The notes: generated by a model from the letters alone, not told the origin. DNA of 15,189 bases from Eimeria necatrix (GCF_000499385.1 NW_013654694.1:1-15189), one strand, 5' to 3'; shown: positions 1-9,354, numbered from the stretch's first letter. Made by a program: numbers and translations.

Positions 1-107
1 CAGCCCCAGAATCCGCGCCCCCAAACCCCAACCCCCAACCCCCAACCCCAAACCCTAAACCCTAAACCCTAAACCCTAAACCCTAAACCCTAAACCCTAA
101 ACCCTAC
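1..107 (-). other. Partial NDK intron with telomere-like repeats
   Basis: Follows the NDK donor on the minus strand. Positions 22-104 are AAACCCT-type repeats (TTTAGGG in the transcript) and 1-21 is unique sequence. No acceptor or further NDK exon is visible before the edge. Confidence 0.6.
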
Positions 108-414
108 CGGGCTGGCTGTCGAGGGGCCTGGTCTCTCCGAGCATTTTGCGGGCCTGTTTGACCACGTCGGTGCCCTGCCAAACCATGGCGACGACGGGGC
201 CGCTGCTCATGTAGTTCATCAAAACCCTAAAAAAGGGTTTGTCGCGCAGCTCGGCGTAGTGCTGCTCGAGGGTTTGCGAGCTAGGGTTTAGCAGCTTCAA
301 AGCCACCAACGTAAACCCTCGCTGCTCAAACCGCCGCAGCACTTCGCCCAGCAGCCCGCGCTGCAGCCCGTCGGGCTTCAGCATGATGTACGTGCGTTGC
401 TGCTGCGGGCTCAT
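108..414 (-). CDS. NDK: Nucleoside diphosphate kinase, first coding exon (partial)
   Basis: Moves the gamma-phosphate between nucleoside triphosphates and diphosphates through a phosphohistidine; normally a cytosolic hexamer. The exon starts at ATG 412-414 and gives 102 codons plus one base. Visible family motifs are [14 protein letters not shown] (residues 7-20), the RRFEQRGF helix, the KPFF segment, SGPVVAMVW and the closing [12 protein letters not shown]. The family is about 150 residues, so the Kpn loop and the catalytic histidine lie in later exons beyond the left edge. The exon ends CCCG|GTAGGG at 108/107, phase 1, and the donor runs straight into TTTAGGG repeats filling the rest of the left edge. 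The residue order before the donor matches the family, where PGTIRGD follows. AAACCCT-like heptamers also lie inside the codons (see findings). The family call is secure; the splice site is inferred. Confidence 0.93.
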
Positions 415-600
415 TCTAGGGTTTAGGGTTTAGGGTTTAGGGTTTAGGGTTTAGGGTTTGGGGTTTGGGGGGGGCTGCGCCGCGGACCCGGGGCTCCACC
501 GCCGCCTAAGGGTTTAGGGTTTAGGGTTTAGGGTTTAGGGTTTAGGGTTGTGCGCAGAAACAAACAGCTGCTCAGTGCCCGCTGCCAGACACGCCCCACA

Positions 601-635
<35 letters not shown>

Positions 636-1168
636 GGCTGCGCCAAAAGCCCCAGCCCCGAAGCTCCTCAAAGCCCTGAACCCTAAACCCTAAACCCTAA
701 ACCCTAAACCCTAATTTATAAAGCAAATACAAAACCCTCAACTCCAAGGGAAAAAGAAACTCGCCATTCAGCTTGCCCGTGCAGCACACCGGAGCTGCAG
801 TTACCTGGGGAGCCCAGGGTTTAGGGTTTAGGGTTTAGGGTTTAGGGTTAAGGGTTTAGGATTTAGGGTTTAGGGTTTACGGTTTAGGGTTTAGGAGCGA
901 GGGTTTAGGGTGTGCGGCTTAGGCACGAGGGTTTAGGGTTTAGGGTTTGGAAACAGTAAGACACCTGGCGCGACGCTGTTGGCGCACACCCGTGCATGCC
1001 TCAAACCCCAAACCCTAAACCCTAAACCCTAAACCCTAAACGAGAAGGCAGCAAGATCTAAATCAACAACGGCAGCAGAAAGAGCAGCAACAACTAAACT
1101 CAGCAGAGCAGCAGCCGCAAGGGTTGCAGCAGCAGCAGCAGCAGCTAGCGCAGCAGCGCCACCGACAG

Positions 1169-1200
<32 letters not shown>

Positions 1201-1291
1201 ACAATAACAGCAACAGCAAAGGCAACAGAAGCAACAGCAACAACAACAACTCCAGCAACCTCAACAGCAGCAACAGCAGCAACAGCAGCTA

Positions 1292-1374
<83 letters not shown>

Positions 1375-1401
1375 ACAGCAACAGCAGCAGCAGCAGCAGC
1401 A
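415..1401. other. Intergenic region between divergent genes, repeat-rich
   Basis: Separates the minus-strand NDK start from the plus-strand gene at 1402. It holds TTTAGGG/AAACCCT blocks (417-470, 508-549, 677-713, 817-955, 1003-1040), a CTG tract (601-637) and a CAG/CAA tract (about 1080-1401). A TGCATGC motif near 993, which resembles a known ApiAP2 transcription-factor site, could belong to a shared promoter. Minus-strand 736-794 is open between an acceptor-like CTGCAG and a donor-like G|GTTTTG, but I cannot link it to a gene. I see no convincing gene here. Confidence 0.5.
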
Positions 1402-1785
1402 ATGTCAGAAGTCTTTGAGGCCCAGCACAGGGGCCTAGACCTCTGCGTGCAGCGGCTGAGCTCTTCTCTTTACGGCCTCGTAGACGCTGCGCTCGTAAAC
1501 CCTAAACCCTAAACCCTAAACCCTAAACCCTTATTTGCTTCCAAACCCTAAACCCTCCTCCACCGTTCTCAACTCGAATCGCTAAGCTCCGCTTTATCAG
1601 CCAATTTAGGGTTTCTTTCGGTGCATAAGCTAAAGCACTTGCATCGAAAACTAGGGTTTAGGGTTTAGGGTTTAGGGTTTAGGGTTTAGGGTTTAGGGTT
1701 TGTTGTCAGGTGAGCGAGGACGGCCACCTCCCGACTCTGGCGATTGACAGCTTCTTGATGGAAGTGCACGTCATCAGCATCGTCA

Positions 1786-1857
<72 letters not shown>

Positions 1858-1994
1858 ACTGTTGCTGCTGCTGCCGTTGCTGTAACAGGGGCTGTTGCAT
1901 CAGCTGCTGTTGCTGCTGCTGCCGGTCTTGCTGCTGCTGCTGCTGCTGCGGCTGCTTCCCTCTGTTTCCCCTTCTCTCGTTGCATGCGACTCTC

Positions 1995-2047
<53 letters not shown>

Positions 2048-2231
2048 AGATAAGCTCTGCCCGCTGGCTGTTGTCTCTTGCTGCTGACGTCGACGCCAAT
2101 TTGCTGCTGCAGTCGCCCAGAAGAAACAGAGAAGAAGATCTGCAGCAGCACTTAAAAGAAATAGAAAAGCTGCAGCAGCAGCTGCAGCAAGAAGCAGCAG
2201 AGGGGAGTCTCCCGTTCCCCACTATTGTGCT

Positions 2232-2263
<32 letters not shown>

Positions 2264-2454
2264 TTAAGGAGCAGCGGGCGCAGCAGCAGCAGGCACAGCA
2301 GCAGCTCGTGGGGAACGAGGAGCAGCAGCAGCAGCACAGCACGCAGCAGCAGCTGCAGCAGCAACCGCAGCAGCAGCTGCTGCTGCAGCAGCAACAGCAG
2401 CAGCAGCAAGAGCAGCTTCCGCAGCAGCAAGAACAGCTGCTGCTGCAGCAGTAG
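1402..2454 (+). CDS. Three-exon helical protein, candidate Mediator subunit 22 (Surf5-like)
   Basis: Exons 1402-1494, 1710-1781 and 2050-2454 give 189 residues; all junctions are phase 0. Boundaries are CTC|GTAAAC, TTGTCAG|GTG, ATC|GTCAGT and CTGCAG|ATA, and the stop is TAG 2452-2454. The exons lie in different frames, so splicing is needed to join them. The first 110 residues are helical, with blocks DLCVQRLSSSLYGLVDAALV, FLMEVHVISIISSARWLLSL and the coiled coil DLQQHLKEIEKLQQQLQQ. The middle block lines up without gaps with MED22 (MEMRAS..LVQAADSLLKL in plants, from memory), and length and helix order fit. The last 75 residues are Gln-rich from CAG repeats. Poly-Ala codons precede the ATG, so the true start may be further upstream. 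Intron 1 has CCCTAAA at its donor and TTTAGGG at its acceptor; intron 2 is CTG repeat. The gene is fairly likely, the MED22 name tentative. Confidence 0.5.
1782..2049 (+). repeat. CTG-repeat intron of the candidate MED22 gene
   Basis: Runs from GTCAGT to CTGCAG and is 268 nt of almost pure or interrupted CTG. It is not a multiple of three and joins two different frames, so it reads best as an intron. The poly-Cys, poly-Ala and poly-Leu frames across it are repeat translations. Confidence 0.55.
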
Positions 2455-2647
2455 CAGCACCTTTTTTAGTGGCAGCAGAGGCAGCAGCCCTGGCAGCAGC
2501 AGCAACTTGGATTTTATTTTTTAATTTCTTTTTTTTAGTTCATCTTTGTTTCAATTATTCAAAAGTTTTATTTTAATTTATTTTCTTTTTCTTTTCATTG
2601 AAAGCTGCTGCCTTTCATTCAGGTGTATATCCACTCTCCCCAACCAG
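2455..2647. other. AT-rich 3' flank of the candidate MED22 gene
   Basis: After the stop come a short CAG-rich stretch and then T/A-rich DNA (about 2505-2600). It may hold the 3' UTR and polyadenylation region. No coding signal is seen. Confidence 0.4.
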
Positions 2648-2944
2648 CAGCTGCCTATACACCCCAAGAGCTGCCTATACACCCCAAGAGCTGCCTATAC
2701 ACCCCAAGAGTTGCCTATACACCTCAAGAGCTGCCTATACACCTCAATAGCTGCCTATACACCTCAATAGCTGCCTATACACCTCAACTGGCTCCTTATA
2801 TACCTCAAAAGCTGCCTATACACCTCAGTAGCTGCCTATACACCTCAACTAACTGCCTATACACCTCAAGAGCTGCCTATACACCTCAGTAGGTGCCTGT
2901 ACACCCCAGTAGCTGCCTATACACCTCAAGAGCTGCCTATACAC
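2648..2944. repeat. Minisatellite, about 20-bp unit (copy A)
   Basis: About 15 tandem units near the consensus GAGCTGCCTATACACCTCAA, differing mainly by C/T in the ACACCYCAA part and by the spacer. It lies between the convergent 3' ends of the candidate MED22 and RSP3 genes. Open frames here (AYTPQ, LPIHL or CLYTS repeats) are one motif read in three frames and are not taken as genes. The same family forms copy B inside an RSP3 intron. Confidence 0.92.
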
Positions 2945-3097
2945 CCGGCGGCGCGCGTTTTCTGAGGCGTATTATAAATAATATAAATATAATAAATAAA
3001 TTATAAATAATATAAATATAAATAAAATTGGAATTTAAATTTTAATAATAATTGAAATTGAAAGTTTGCGCAACTTTAAATGCAAATCAGTCACATC

Positions 3098-3136
<39 letters not shown>

Positions 3137-3302
3137 GGCTTGAGGTGTACGTACACCCGAACAGGCATGCAGCTCAAGGAGCTGCGAGGTGTCTTTGGAT
3201 TTAATTTTGTTTTTCTTTGGAGCAAAAAGAAAAAAGTGCAGCAGAATTTGCTGTGCGTGCCTTGGGTTTAGGGTTTAGGGTTTAGGGTTTAGGGTTTAGG
3301 GT
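2945..3302. other. AT-rich, CTG-bearing 3' flank of RSP3
   Basis: Contains ATAAATAT-type low complexity (2965-3075), a CTG tract (3098-3136), a unique stretch near 3137-3255 and a TTTAGGG block (3256-3306). The telomere-like block abuts, and helps supply, the RSP3 stop codon. No convincing gene is seen. Confidence 0.5.
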
Positions 3303-3560
3303 TTAGTGTTCTTCAGGGTCTTCAGGAGTCTCTTCAGCCTCTGCAGGTGCTTCTGCGTCTTCTTCGTTTGCTTCCTCTTCCTGCTGCTGCTGCTGCTGCT
3401 GCAGCAGCAGCACGTTGATGTCCTCAGCAGCAAGAAGCTCTCCTTCCTGCAACAGCAGCAATTAATTTGTTTCTTCAAAACAAAATTTATTTTTAATTTA
3501 ATTTAAAATAATTATTTTACTTAATTAAACTCATGCAGTCGGAGAACAAACACCGCTCCT

Positions 3561-3611
<51 letters not shown>

Positions 3612-4401
3612 AGATCTAATCTGCTGCGGCCAGCTAGATATAAACAAACAACTAAATAAACAGACAAGTAAATGAATAAATAATAAATAATAAATAATAA
3701 ATAATAAATAATAAATAAATAATAAAAAAATAAAAAATAATAACTTAAAACAATAAAAAATAAAAAATAAATATTAAATAATAAATAAAAATAAAAGCTA
3801 AAGGATTCAAAGAGTAAAATTGAAAAGCAAAAAAACAAACAAAAGAAGCAAATAAAGAAAAATAAATAAAATAAAATTAAATAAAATAAAGTAAAATAAA
3901 ATAAATAAAATAAAATAAAATAAATAAAATAAAATAAAATAAATAAAATAAAGTAAAATAAAATAAATAAAATAAAGTAAAATAAATAAAATAAAATAAG
4001 CAAAATAAAATTAAATAAATAAAATAAAACAAATAAACAAAAAGCAAACCCTAATTTCTCTTTCCCGCTGCTGCTGCTGCTGCTGCCGCGTCTCTTTCAA
4101 ATTATCTTCTTTTTTCATTTCTTTTCTTTCCGCAGCTTCTTGTCTTCTTTGCGCCAGCTGCAGCAAGCAGCAGCAAACTCCAGCATTTAATTCAGCAAAA
4201 AACGAATCCAGCAGCAGCAGCAGCAGCAGCAGCAGCTGCTGCTGCTGCTGCTGCTGCTGCGGGGGCTGCGGTTGTTGCTGCTGCTGCTGCGGCGGCGGTG
4301 GCGGCGGCTGCGGCGGCGGCTGCTGCTGCAGCTGAAGCTGCTGCTGCTGCGGCGGCGGTGGCTGCTGCTGCTGCGGCTGTAGCTGCTGCTGCTGCTGCTG
4401 T

Positions 4402-4449
<48 letters not shown>

Positions 4450-5332
4450 GGCTCACCAGTGCATCAAATGCTGCGACTTGCTTTTGCTTCTTTTCTACGT
4501 GAGCAGCAGCCTGTCTCTTGCGTCTGTGAAACATGCCAAACCACTGGTCTAGGGTTTAGGGTTTAGGGTTTAGGGTTTAGGGCTTAAGGTTTAGGGTTTA
4601 GGGTTTAGGGTTTAGAGCTTACGCAGCAATGAGGTTGTCCATCACGGAAGTCGAGGGGGCGAGAGCCGCGGCAATAAAGCCTGTGAAACATAGGTCAGAT
4701 CTGCGGGGTTTAGGGTTTAGGGTTTAGGGTTTAGGGTTTAGGGTTTAGGGTTTAGGGTGTAGGGTTTAGGGTTTAGCAACTAAATGCTCAAGCATTCAAA
4801 GGTTCAGCGCCTTTGCGCTGTATGAGTCAGTGGCGCCTTGGTGCATAGGGGTTGGTGTTTAGGGTTTAGGGTTTAGGGTTTAGAGCTTAGGGTTTAGGGT
4901 TTAGGGCTTTGGTTTTAGGGTTTACGGACCTGCGATAACCTGCAAGTTCCTCTCTGTGTCTTTTGTGACCTGAAGGGGAAGGCAGAAGAGCATTAGGGTT
5001 TAGGGTTTAGGGTTTAGGGTTTAGGGCTTTGCGTTCAGCCAGCGTTTAGTGTTTAAGATCTAGGGTTTAGGGTTCAGGGTTTAGGGTTTAGGATTTATGG
5101 CTACTACTCTCAACCCAATTCTCCCCTTTGCTTTGCAGCCACGGGATAGGGTTTAGGGTTTAGGGTTTAGGGTTTAGCGTTGAGGGTTTAGGGTTTAGGG
5201 TTTGTACAAGTTGAATAGCGCGACGCTGGACTTTCGGCCACACGGAAATCTCGACTGCTGGCTGCGGCAGAAAATGCAAAAAGAGAAAATAAATTTAGAA
5301 ATAAAAGACAATTGAATTAAATTTAAAACCAC

Positions 5333-5391
<59 letters not shown>

Positions 5392-7554
5392 ATAGTGAAC
5401 AAAAATCAAATAAATTAAAAACCTCCTTTGCCTCTTCTACACCGAAAAAAAGCGATTCTAGAGCTGCCTATACACCCCAACAGCTGCCTATACACCTCAA
5501 CAGCTGCCTATACACCTCAACTAGCTGCCTATACACCTCAACAAGCTGCCTATACACCCCAACTAACTGCCAATACACCCCAGGAGCTGCCTATACACCT
5601 CAGCTAACTGCCTAAACACCTCAAGAGCTCCCTATACACCTCAAGAGCTGCCTATACACCTCAACTAACTGCCTATACACCTCGACTAACTGCCTATACA
5701 CCTCAGCTAACTGCCTATACACCTCAAGAGCTGCCTATACACCCCAACTAACTGCCTATACACCTCAGTAACTGCCTGTACACCTCAACGAACTGTCTGT
5801 ACAGCGGGTTGGCGGGCTGACGCTGGTGGACTTGGAAAAGAGTTTTTGTTCTTCCAGTTGTTTAATTGTTTCTTTTGCAAATCCGAAAAGTTTCTTTTTG
5901 GCCACTGCAAAGGCCAGGGCCTTCTGCGCAGCGAACTGCTGCAGCGCAGCGCGCGCGGCGCTTTCCCGCAGTCGCCGCGCCTGCCCGCAAACCCTAAACC
6001 CTAAACCCTAAACCCTAAACCCTCAACCCCAGCCCTCGCGCAGCAGCGTCCACTAAGAGCGAGAGATGCAGCAGCAGAAAAACGAGAGGTCGTGTTCTGG
6101 AACGGGGGGTGTACCCAGGGTTTAGGGCTTAGGGTTTAGGGTTTAGGGTTTAGGGTTTAGGGTTTAGGGTTTACGGCCTCTTGCTGCCTCCTCTGCTCTG
6201 CTGCTTCTAGGGTTTGGACTTCTATTAGCTGCTGCAGCCGCTCTCTCTCAAATGCTTCCCGCTGCTGCTTTATTGCCAGCAGCTCGTCTTGTTGCAGTAC
6301 CTAGGCAAAAACCCCAAACCCTAAACCCTAAACCCTAAACCCTAAACCCTAAACCCTTCGGGACAGCTGCGCCTGCCCGCGGCACGGTCATTTCAGAATT
6401 AGGGTTTAAAGCCGCGAGCTTTAAGTGCACAGGGTTTTAAGTGGAAAGCGCAGGGTTTAGGGTTTAGGGTTTAGGGTTTAGGGTTTAGGGTTTGGAGGCG
6501 AGGACCAACTTCATTCAAACTCTGCTCAATAACTCGGCCTATTAAAACTTCCAGCACCGGCACGACTTCCCTGAACGCAGCCGCCAAACCCTAAACCCTA
6601 AACCCTAAACCCTAAACCCTAAACCCTAAACCCTAAACCCTAGACCTCGAGCCATTCCTTTTTCAGTTTAGTTTGCAGCAGTTCGTGTCTGGCAGCCCTC
6701 AGGCCGCTCTCCTCAGCCGCTGCAGCGTGCGCTAGGGTTTAGGGTTTGCGGGCTAGGGTTTAGGGTTTAGCTAGGGTTTAGGGTTTAGGGTTTACTCGTC
6801 GAAGTCGAAAAGGTCTCCGTCCAGAATTTGCGTGTTTGCGTCGACCAGTTCCGAACGAAGAGCCACCAAAGGCGATAAGGGTTTGTCTTTTAAAATTAGG
6901 GTTTGAGTTGCTGCTTCGACTTCTTTTGCTGCTGCAGTGAGGCACACAATATGCGGGTCTGTCTGCAGCGCCACGTCTCGTGCTGCAGATACAGCTGCGG
7001 CACTGTTGCCCTCTGAGCCCCCAGCAGCCTTTCCCGCAGCAGAATGGAAGACGACGGCGCCGCAGCCACGTGTTGTTGCTGCGCAGCAGCAAACCCTAAA
7101 CCCTAAACCCTAAACCCTAAACCCTAAACCCCCGCTCCCTGGGCCTTCTCCAGCCCAAACCGTAAACCCTAAACCCTAAACCATAGAAAGAGTGCGCCGC
7201 AGACGACTGCAGGGTTTTAAGCTCAAACCCGCTGCCCCTGAGGACCACGGGTCTAGGGTTTAGGGTTTAGGGTTTAGGGTTTAGGGTTTAAGCAGGGCTG
7301 CTGCGAATTTGCAGTAAACTCCCAGGTAGAAGCGAACAATAAATGTGCATTTAAAAATAAAAGCATTTAAAAACAAAAACAATCTGAGATAAATACATTT
7401 TAAAATAAATATATTTTGAAATAAATATATTTTGAAATAAATGTATTTTGAAATAATAAAAATTGAAATTAATAGTTCTGCATTTGTTTCTGGAGTGTCT
7501 GTACACCTGAAGCAGCTTGAAAGGAGCGCCTCGGAAGACTCTTCGGTCCGCCAT
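3303..7554 (-). CDS. RSP3: Radial spoke protein 3 (RSP3/RSPH3), complete 12-exon gene
   Basis: Stalk protein anchoring radial spokes to axonemal doublets, and an A-kinase anchor in other species; here it presumably serves microgamete flagella. Exons in transcript order: 7507-7554, 7182-7206, 6796-7078, 6510-6570, 6175-6300, 5822-5980, 5208-5261, 4930-4969, 4623-4680, 4457-4523, 4050-4157, 3303-3446. Every junction has GT/AG and matching phase, giving 390 residues. Hallmarks: MADRRVFRG (1-9; family DRRVVRG); LC8-type sites LQTD (62-65) and TQT (82-84); DANTQILDGDLFDFD (104-118); VPVLEVLIGRVIEQSL (122-137); the EVQTLEAAEQRR coiled coil; the AQKALAFAVAKKKLFGF block (188-204) with a following WPKV; and an acidic tail ending EDPEEH. 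Codons for Asn-Ile precede the ATG as in the family, so an upstream exon is possible. Family length is about 400-560. The identity is strong; the last three exons rest on composition and phase. Confidence 0.88.
3447..4049 (-). repeat. Last RSP3 intron: CAG tract plus TAAA-type AT-rich DNA
   Basis: Runs from donor AGG|GTTTGC (4049) to acceptor GTTGCAG (3447). It holds a CAG tract (3560-3609) and about 380 bp of ATAAA/TAAAATAAA low complexity (3655-4040). The long minus-strand Phe/Leu/Tyr-rich open frame across it is a repeat translation. Confidence 0.6.
4158..4456 (-). repeat. RSP3 intron 10 made of CAG/CTG and CGG-type repeats
   Basis: Donor CTG|GTGAGC (4456) is near consensus; the preferred acceptor is CTGCAG|CTG at 4158. 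A frame continuing upstream of that acceptor (DSFFAELNAG) stays open, so an earlier acceptor could add a Leu-rich segment of some 30 residues. The poly-Ser and poly-Ala frames here are treated as intronic. Confidence 0.5.
5262..5821 (-). repeat. RSP3 intron 6 with (TAAA)n and minisatellite copy B
   Basis: Bounded by donor AGC|GTCAGC (5821) and a strong pyrimidine-rich acceptor ending CTGCCGCAG (5262). It holds a nearly perfect TAAA tract (5335-5394) and, at 5461-5800, about 16 units of the GAGCTGCCTATACACCYCAA family. Spacers here vary (AACTAA, AACA, GAG), so copy B is less regular than copy A. Confidence 0.85.
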
Positions 7555-7641
7555 AATGTTGCAGGGTCTCTCTCTGGCAGCAGCAGCAAACCCTAAACCC
7601 TAAACCCTAAACCCTAAACCCTAAACCCTAAGCCCTAAGCC

Positions 7642-8423
7642 CTAGGCCTGCAGCTGAGCTTTAGGCTGTGAAACGGAAGCCTGCAGTGCCTCAGCAGCAA
7701 CTGCTTTGGGGTTTACAAACCGCTTAGTACGCTCTGCAGAAAGAATTAGGGTTTAGGGTTTAGGGTTTAGGGTTTAGGGTTTAGGGTTTAGGGGTTACGG
7801 GGGTCTTGGGAGACGCCTGCTCGTCGCCGAGCTTGTGGGGGGAACCCCCCTCCTGCTTACGGCCGCCATGGCGGCCCCGGCCTGAAGGGTTTAGGGTTTA
7901 GGGTTTAGGGTTTAGGGTTTAGGGTTTAGCGCTTGGGGGTGATTGTAATGTAGGCAGCTAGGCTTGGGCCCTTGTCTAGCTGCCGGCTGAACAGAAGGCC
8001 TTAGACCCTAAACCCTCGAGCGTCGCTATAAACCCTGCAAACCCTAAACCCTAAACCCTAAACCCTAAACCCTAAACCCCAATTATTTATTCTTCCGCGG
8101 GAGTCCACCGTGCCCGGGAGCAGCAGGAGCTGCATGCGCGTAAACCCTAGTTTAGCCGTCAACCCTGCAAGTTAAACTTTAAACCCTAAACCCTAAACCC
8201 TAAACCCTAAACCCTCAACAGAAAGCACAAATAACTTAATAGAGCTAAAGAGAAATAGTTTTCACTTTGCAGCTTTTTGCTATCTTCTCTTCAGGGTCAC
8301 TTGGGGGCCCCGTGGGGCCCCCAGGCCTGAAGGCTCAACACTAAACCCTAAACCCTAAACCCTAAACCCTAAACCCTCGAGTTTCTATTTTGATATTAAA
8401 ATAAGACAAATTGCTCCAAAATG
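7642..8423 (-). CDS. Unrecognised multi-exon protein, 3' part
   Basis: I do not recognise this protein. A phase-consistent minus-strand chain is 8375-8423, 8266-8326, 8078-8129, 8014-8034, 7861-7881 and 7642-7733, ending at TAG 7642-7644. It encodes FWSNLSYFNIKIETR, then a Gly/Pro-rich loop with SDPEEKIAKSCK, then LLPGTVDSRGRINNW, FIATLE, RGRHGG and a tail RTKRFVNPKAVAAEAL ending KAQLQA. Signals include TTTTGCAG|CA, AAA|GTGAAA, GCATGCAG|CTC, TTTGCAG|GG and C|GTAAGC. Several donors are GTTTAGGG, part of the telomere-like repeat. Exons of 21 nt are easy to find by chance, so single exons may be wrong. Competing short terminal frames exist (ending TITPKR at about 7930-7990). The 5' part is unresolved. 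No function is proposed. Confidence 0.33.
7861..7876. repeat. Perfect 16-bp palindrome
   Basis: GGCCGCCATGGCGGCC is its own reverse complement. It covers most of the proposed RGRHGG mini-exon and abuts the GTAAGC donor. A G6/C6 inverted repeat lies just to the left (about 7838-7851). Confidence 0.8.
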
Positions 8424-8529
8424 CTGCAAAATGCTTAAAAGAAGTACAAAGACAAAGCTAGGCCAACACTCAGCTGCCCACGAGGGTTTAGGGTTTGAGG
8501 GTTTAGGGTTTGAGGGTTTAGGGTTTGGA

Positions 8530-8703
8530 GGAGCGCCGCTGCTCGCTAAGTGGCCCCAAAGAGCAGCAAAAAAGAAATAATAAAATATAAATAAATATAA
8601 ATAAATTAATTTTTAATTTATAATTCAAAAGGCTTCAAAAATCAGACAGAAAGCTCTATTGAAACCCAAGTGTCCACGCAGCAGCAGCCGCCGTCGTTAT
8701 TGT

Positions 8704-8751
<48 letters not shown>

Positions 8752-8920
8752 AGCAGCAGATCAGAACACGTCTAGCAGCAGCTGCAGCACTCGCAGCTTT
8801 CCCGCTGCTGCTGCCACCGCAGCTGCTGCAGCAGCGCTGCTGCAGCAGCAGCCTGCTGCTGCTGCTGCAGCTGCAGCACACCGAAGGCGCGTCTTTGCTG
8901 CGGTGCGCTGCTGCAGGCTG

Positions 8921-8953
<33 letters not shown>

Positions 8954-9060
8954 CTTGTTGGTGCTGCTGCTGCTGCTGCTTTTGCCGCTGCTGCTGTTGC
9001 ACACTTCTACAGCTCCCTGATCGCCTTTCAAAGAGGCTCCACCCACGGCTTGCTAGTCTT
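8530..9060. repeat. CTG/CAG-rich segment with AT-rich left flank
   Basis: Interrupted CTG (8700-8757, 8925-9003) and mixed CTG/CAG sequence in between; 8570-8640 is AT-rich. On the minus strand 9004-9046 reads GGASLKGDQGAVEV before a donor-like GTGTGC, and 8642-8690 reads VDTWVSIELSV before a stop, so coding pieces may exist. Three overlapping frames are open on the two strands and none has family support. No gene is called. Confidence 0.55.
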
Positions 9061-9354
9061 CCAGCTAGCTAGCTAGCTAGCTAGCTAGCTAGCTAGCTAG
9101 CTGGCTAACTACATAGCTAGCTAGCTAGCTAGCTAGCTAGCGGACACAGCTAGCCCCAAGCACGCTAGCTCGTCATCTAATTATCTCGTAACCGCCGGAC
9201 CCGCCCACGCGCCAGCTAGCTAGCTAGCTAGCTAGCTACCCAGCTAGCTGGCTAGTTGGCTAGCTAGCTAGCTAGCCAATTAGCTAGCTAGCTAGCTAGC
9301 TAGCTAGCTGGTAAAGGGGAGGCTTGCTGCATAGCTGGGAGGCCAGCCAGCTAC

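Larger units (their letters stand above)
3256..7291. repeat. Telomere-like heptamer blocks within RSP3
   Basis: On the plus strand, TTTAGGG blocks lie at 3256-3306, 4550-4616, 4706-4779, 4856-4926, 4993-5098, 5148-5205, 6117-6173, 6451-6495, 6734-6794 and 7254-7291. AAACCCT blocks lie at 5990-6028, 6311-6358, 6584-6643, 7090-7130 and 7155-7184. Most sit at intron ends. Several splice donors are part of the repeat (GTAAACCC, GTTTAGGG). Confidence 0.95.
7588..8528. repeat. Telomere-like heptamer blocks around the unrecognised gene
   Basis: AAACCCT blocks at 7588-7645, 8037-8080, 8179-8216 and 8341-8377, and TTTAGGG blocks at 7746-7796, 7886-7930 and 8483-8528 (plus strand). They split the unique sequence into islands of 40-130 bp that may each carry an exon. 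Confidence 0.95.

Noticed and set aside
1686..2342. Minus-strand Cys/Ser/Ala-rich frame
   Set aside because: It runs opposite the plus-strand exons through CAG/CTG repeats, and its composition changes with the repeat frame.
2546..2892. Plus-strand frames encoding AYTPQ/LPIHL repeats
   Set aside because: They are translations of the 20-bp minisatellite in overlapping frames, with no splice or family support.
3521..4003. Minus-strand Phe/Leu/Tyr-rich frame resembling a membrane protein
   Set aside because: It is the translation of ATAAA/TAAAATAAA low-complexity DNA within an RSP3 intron; the hydrophobicity reflects base composition.
2648..5800. CRISPR array
   Set aside because: The units are tandem without unique spacers, there are no cas genes, and the intron-rich genes show a eukaryotic genome.
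5826..6011. Plus-strand open frame of 61 codons
   Set aside because: It is antisense to RSP3 exon 6 (5822-5980), whose minus-strand product carries the family motif, and its end is repeat-derived.
6355..6372. 18-nt mini-exon (AQLSRR) between RSP3 exons 4 and 5
   Set aside because: Phase and splice sites fit, but SLNE joins VLQQDELL in line with the family without any insertion, so it is not needed.
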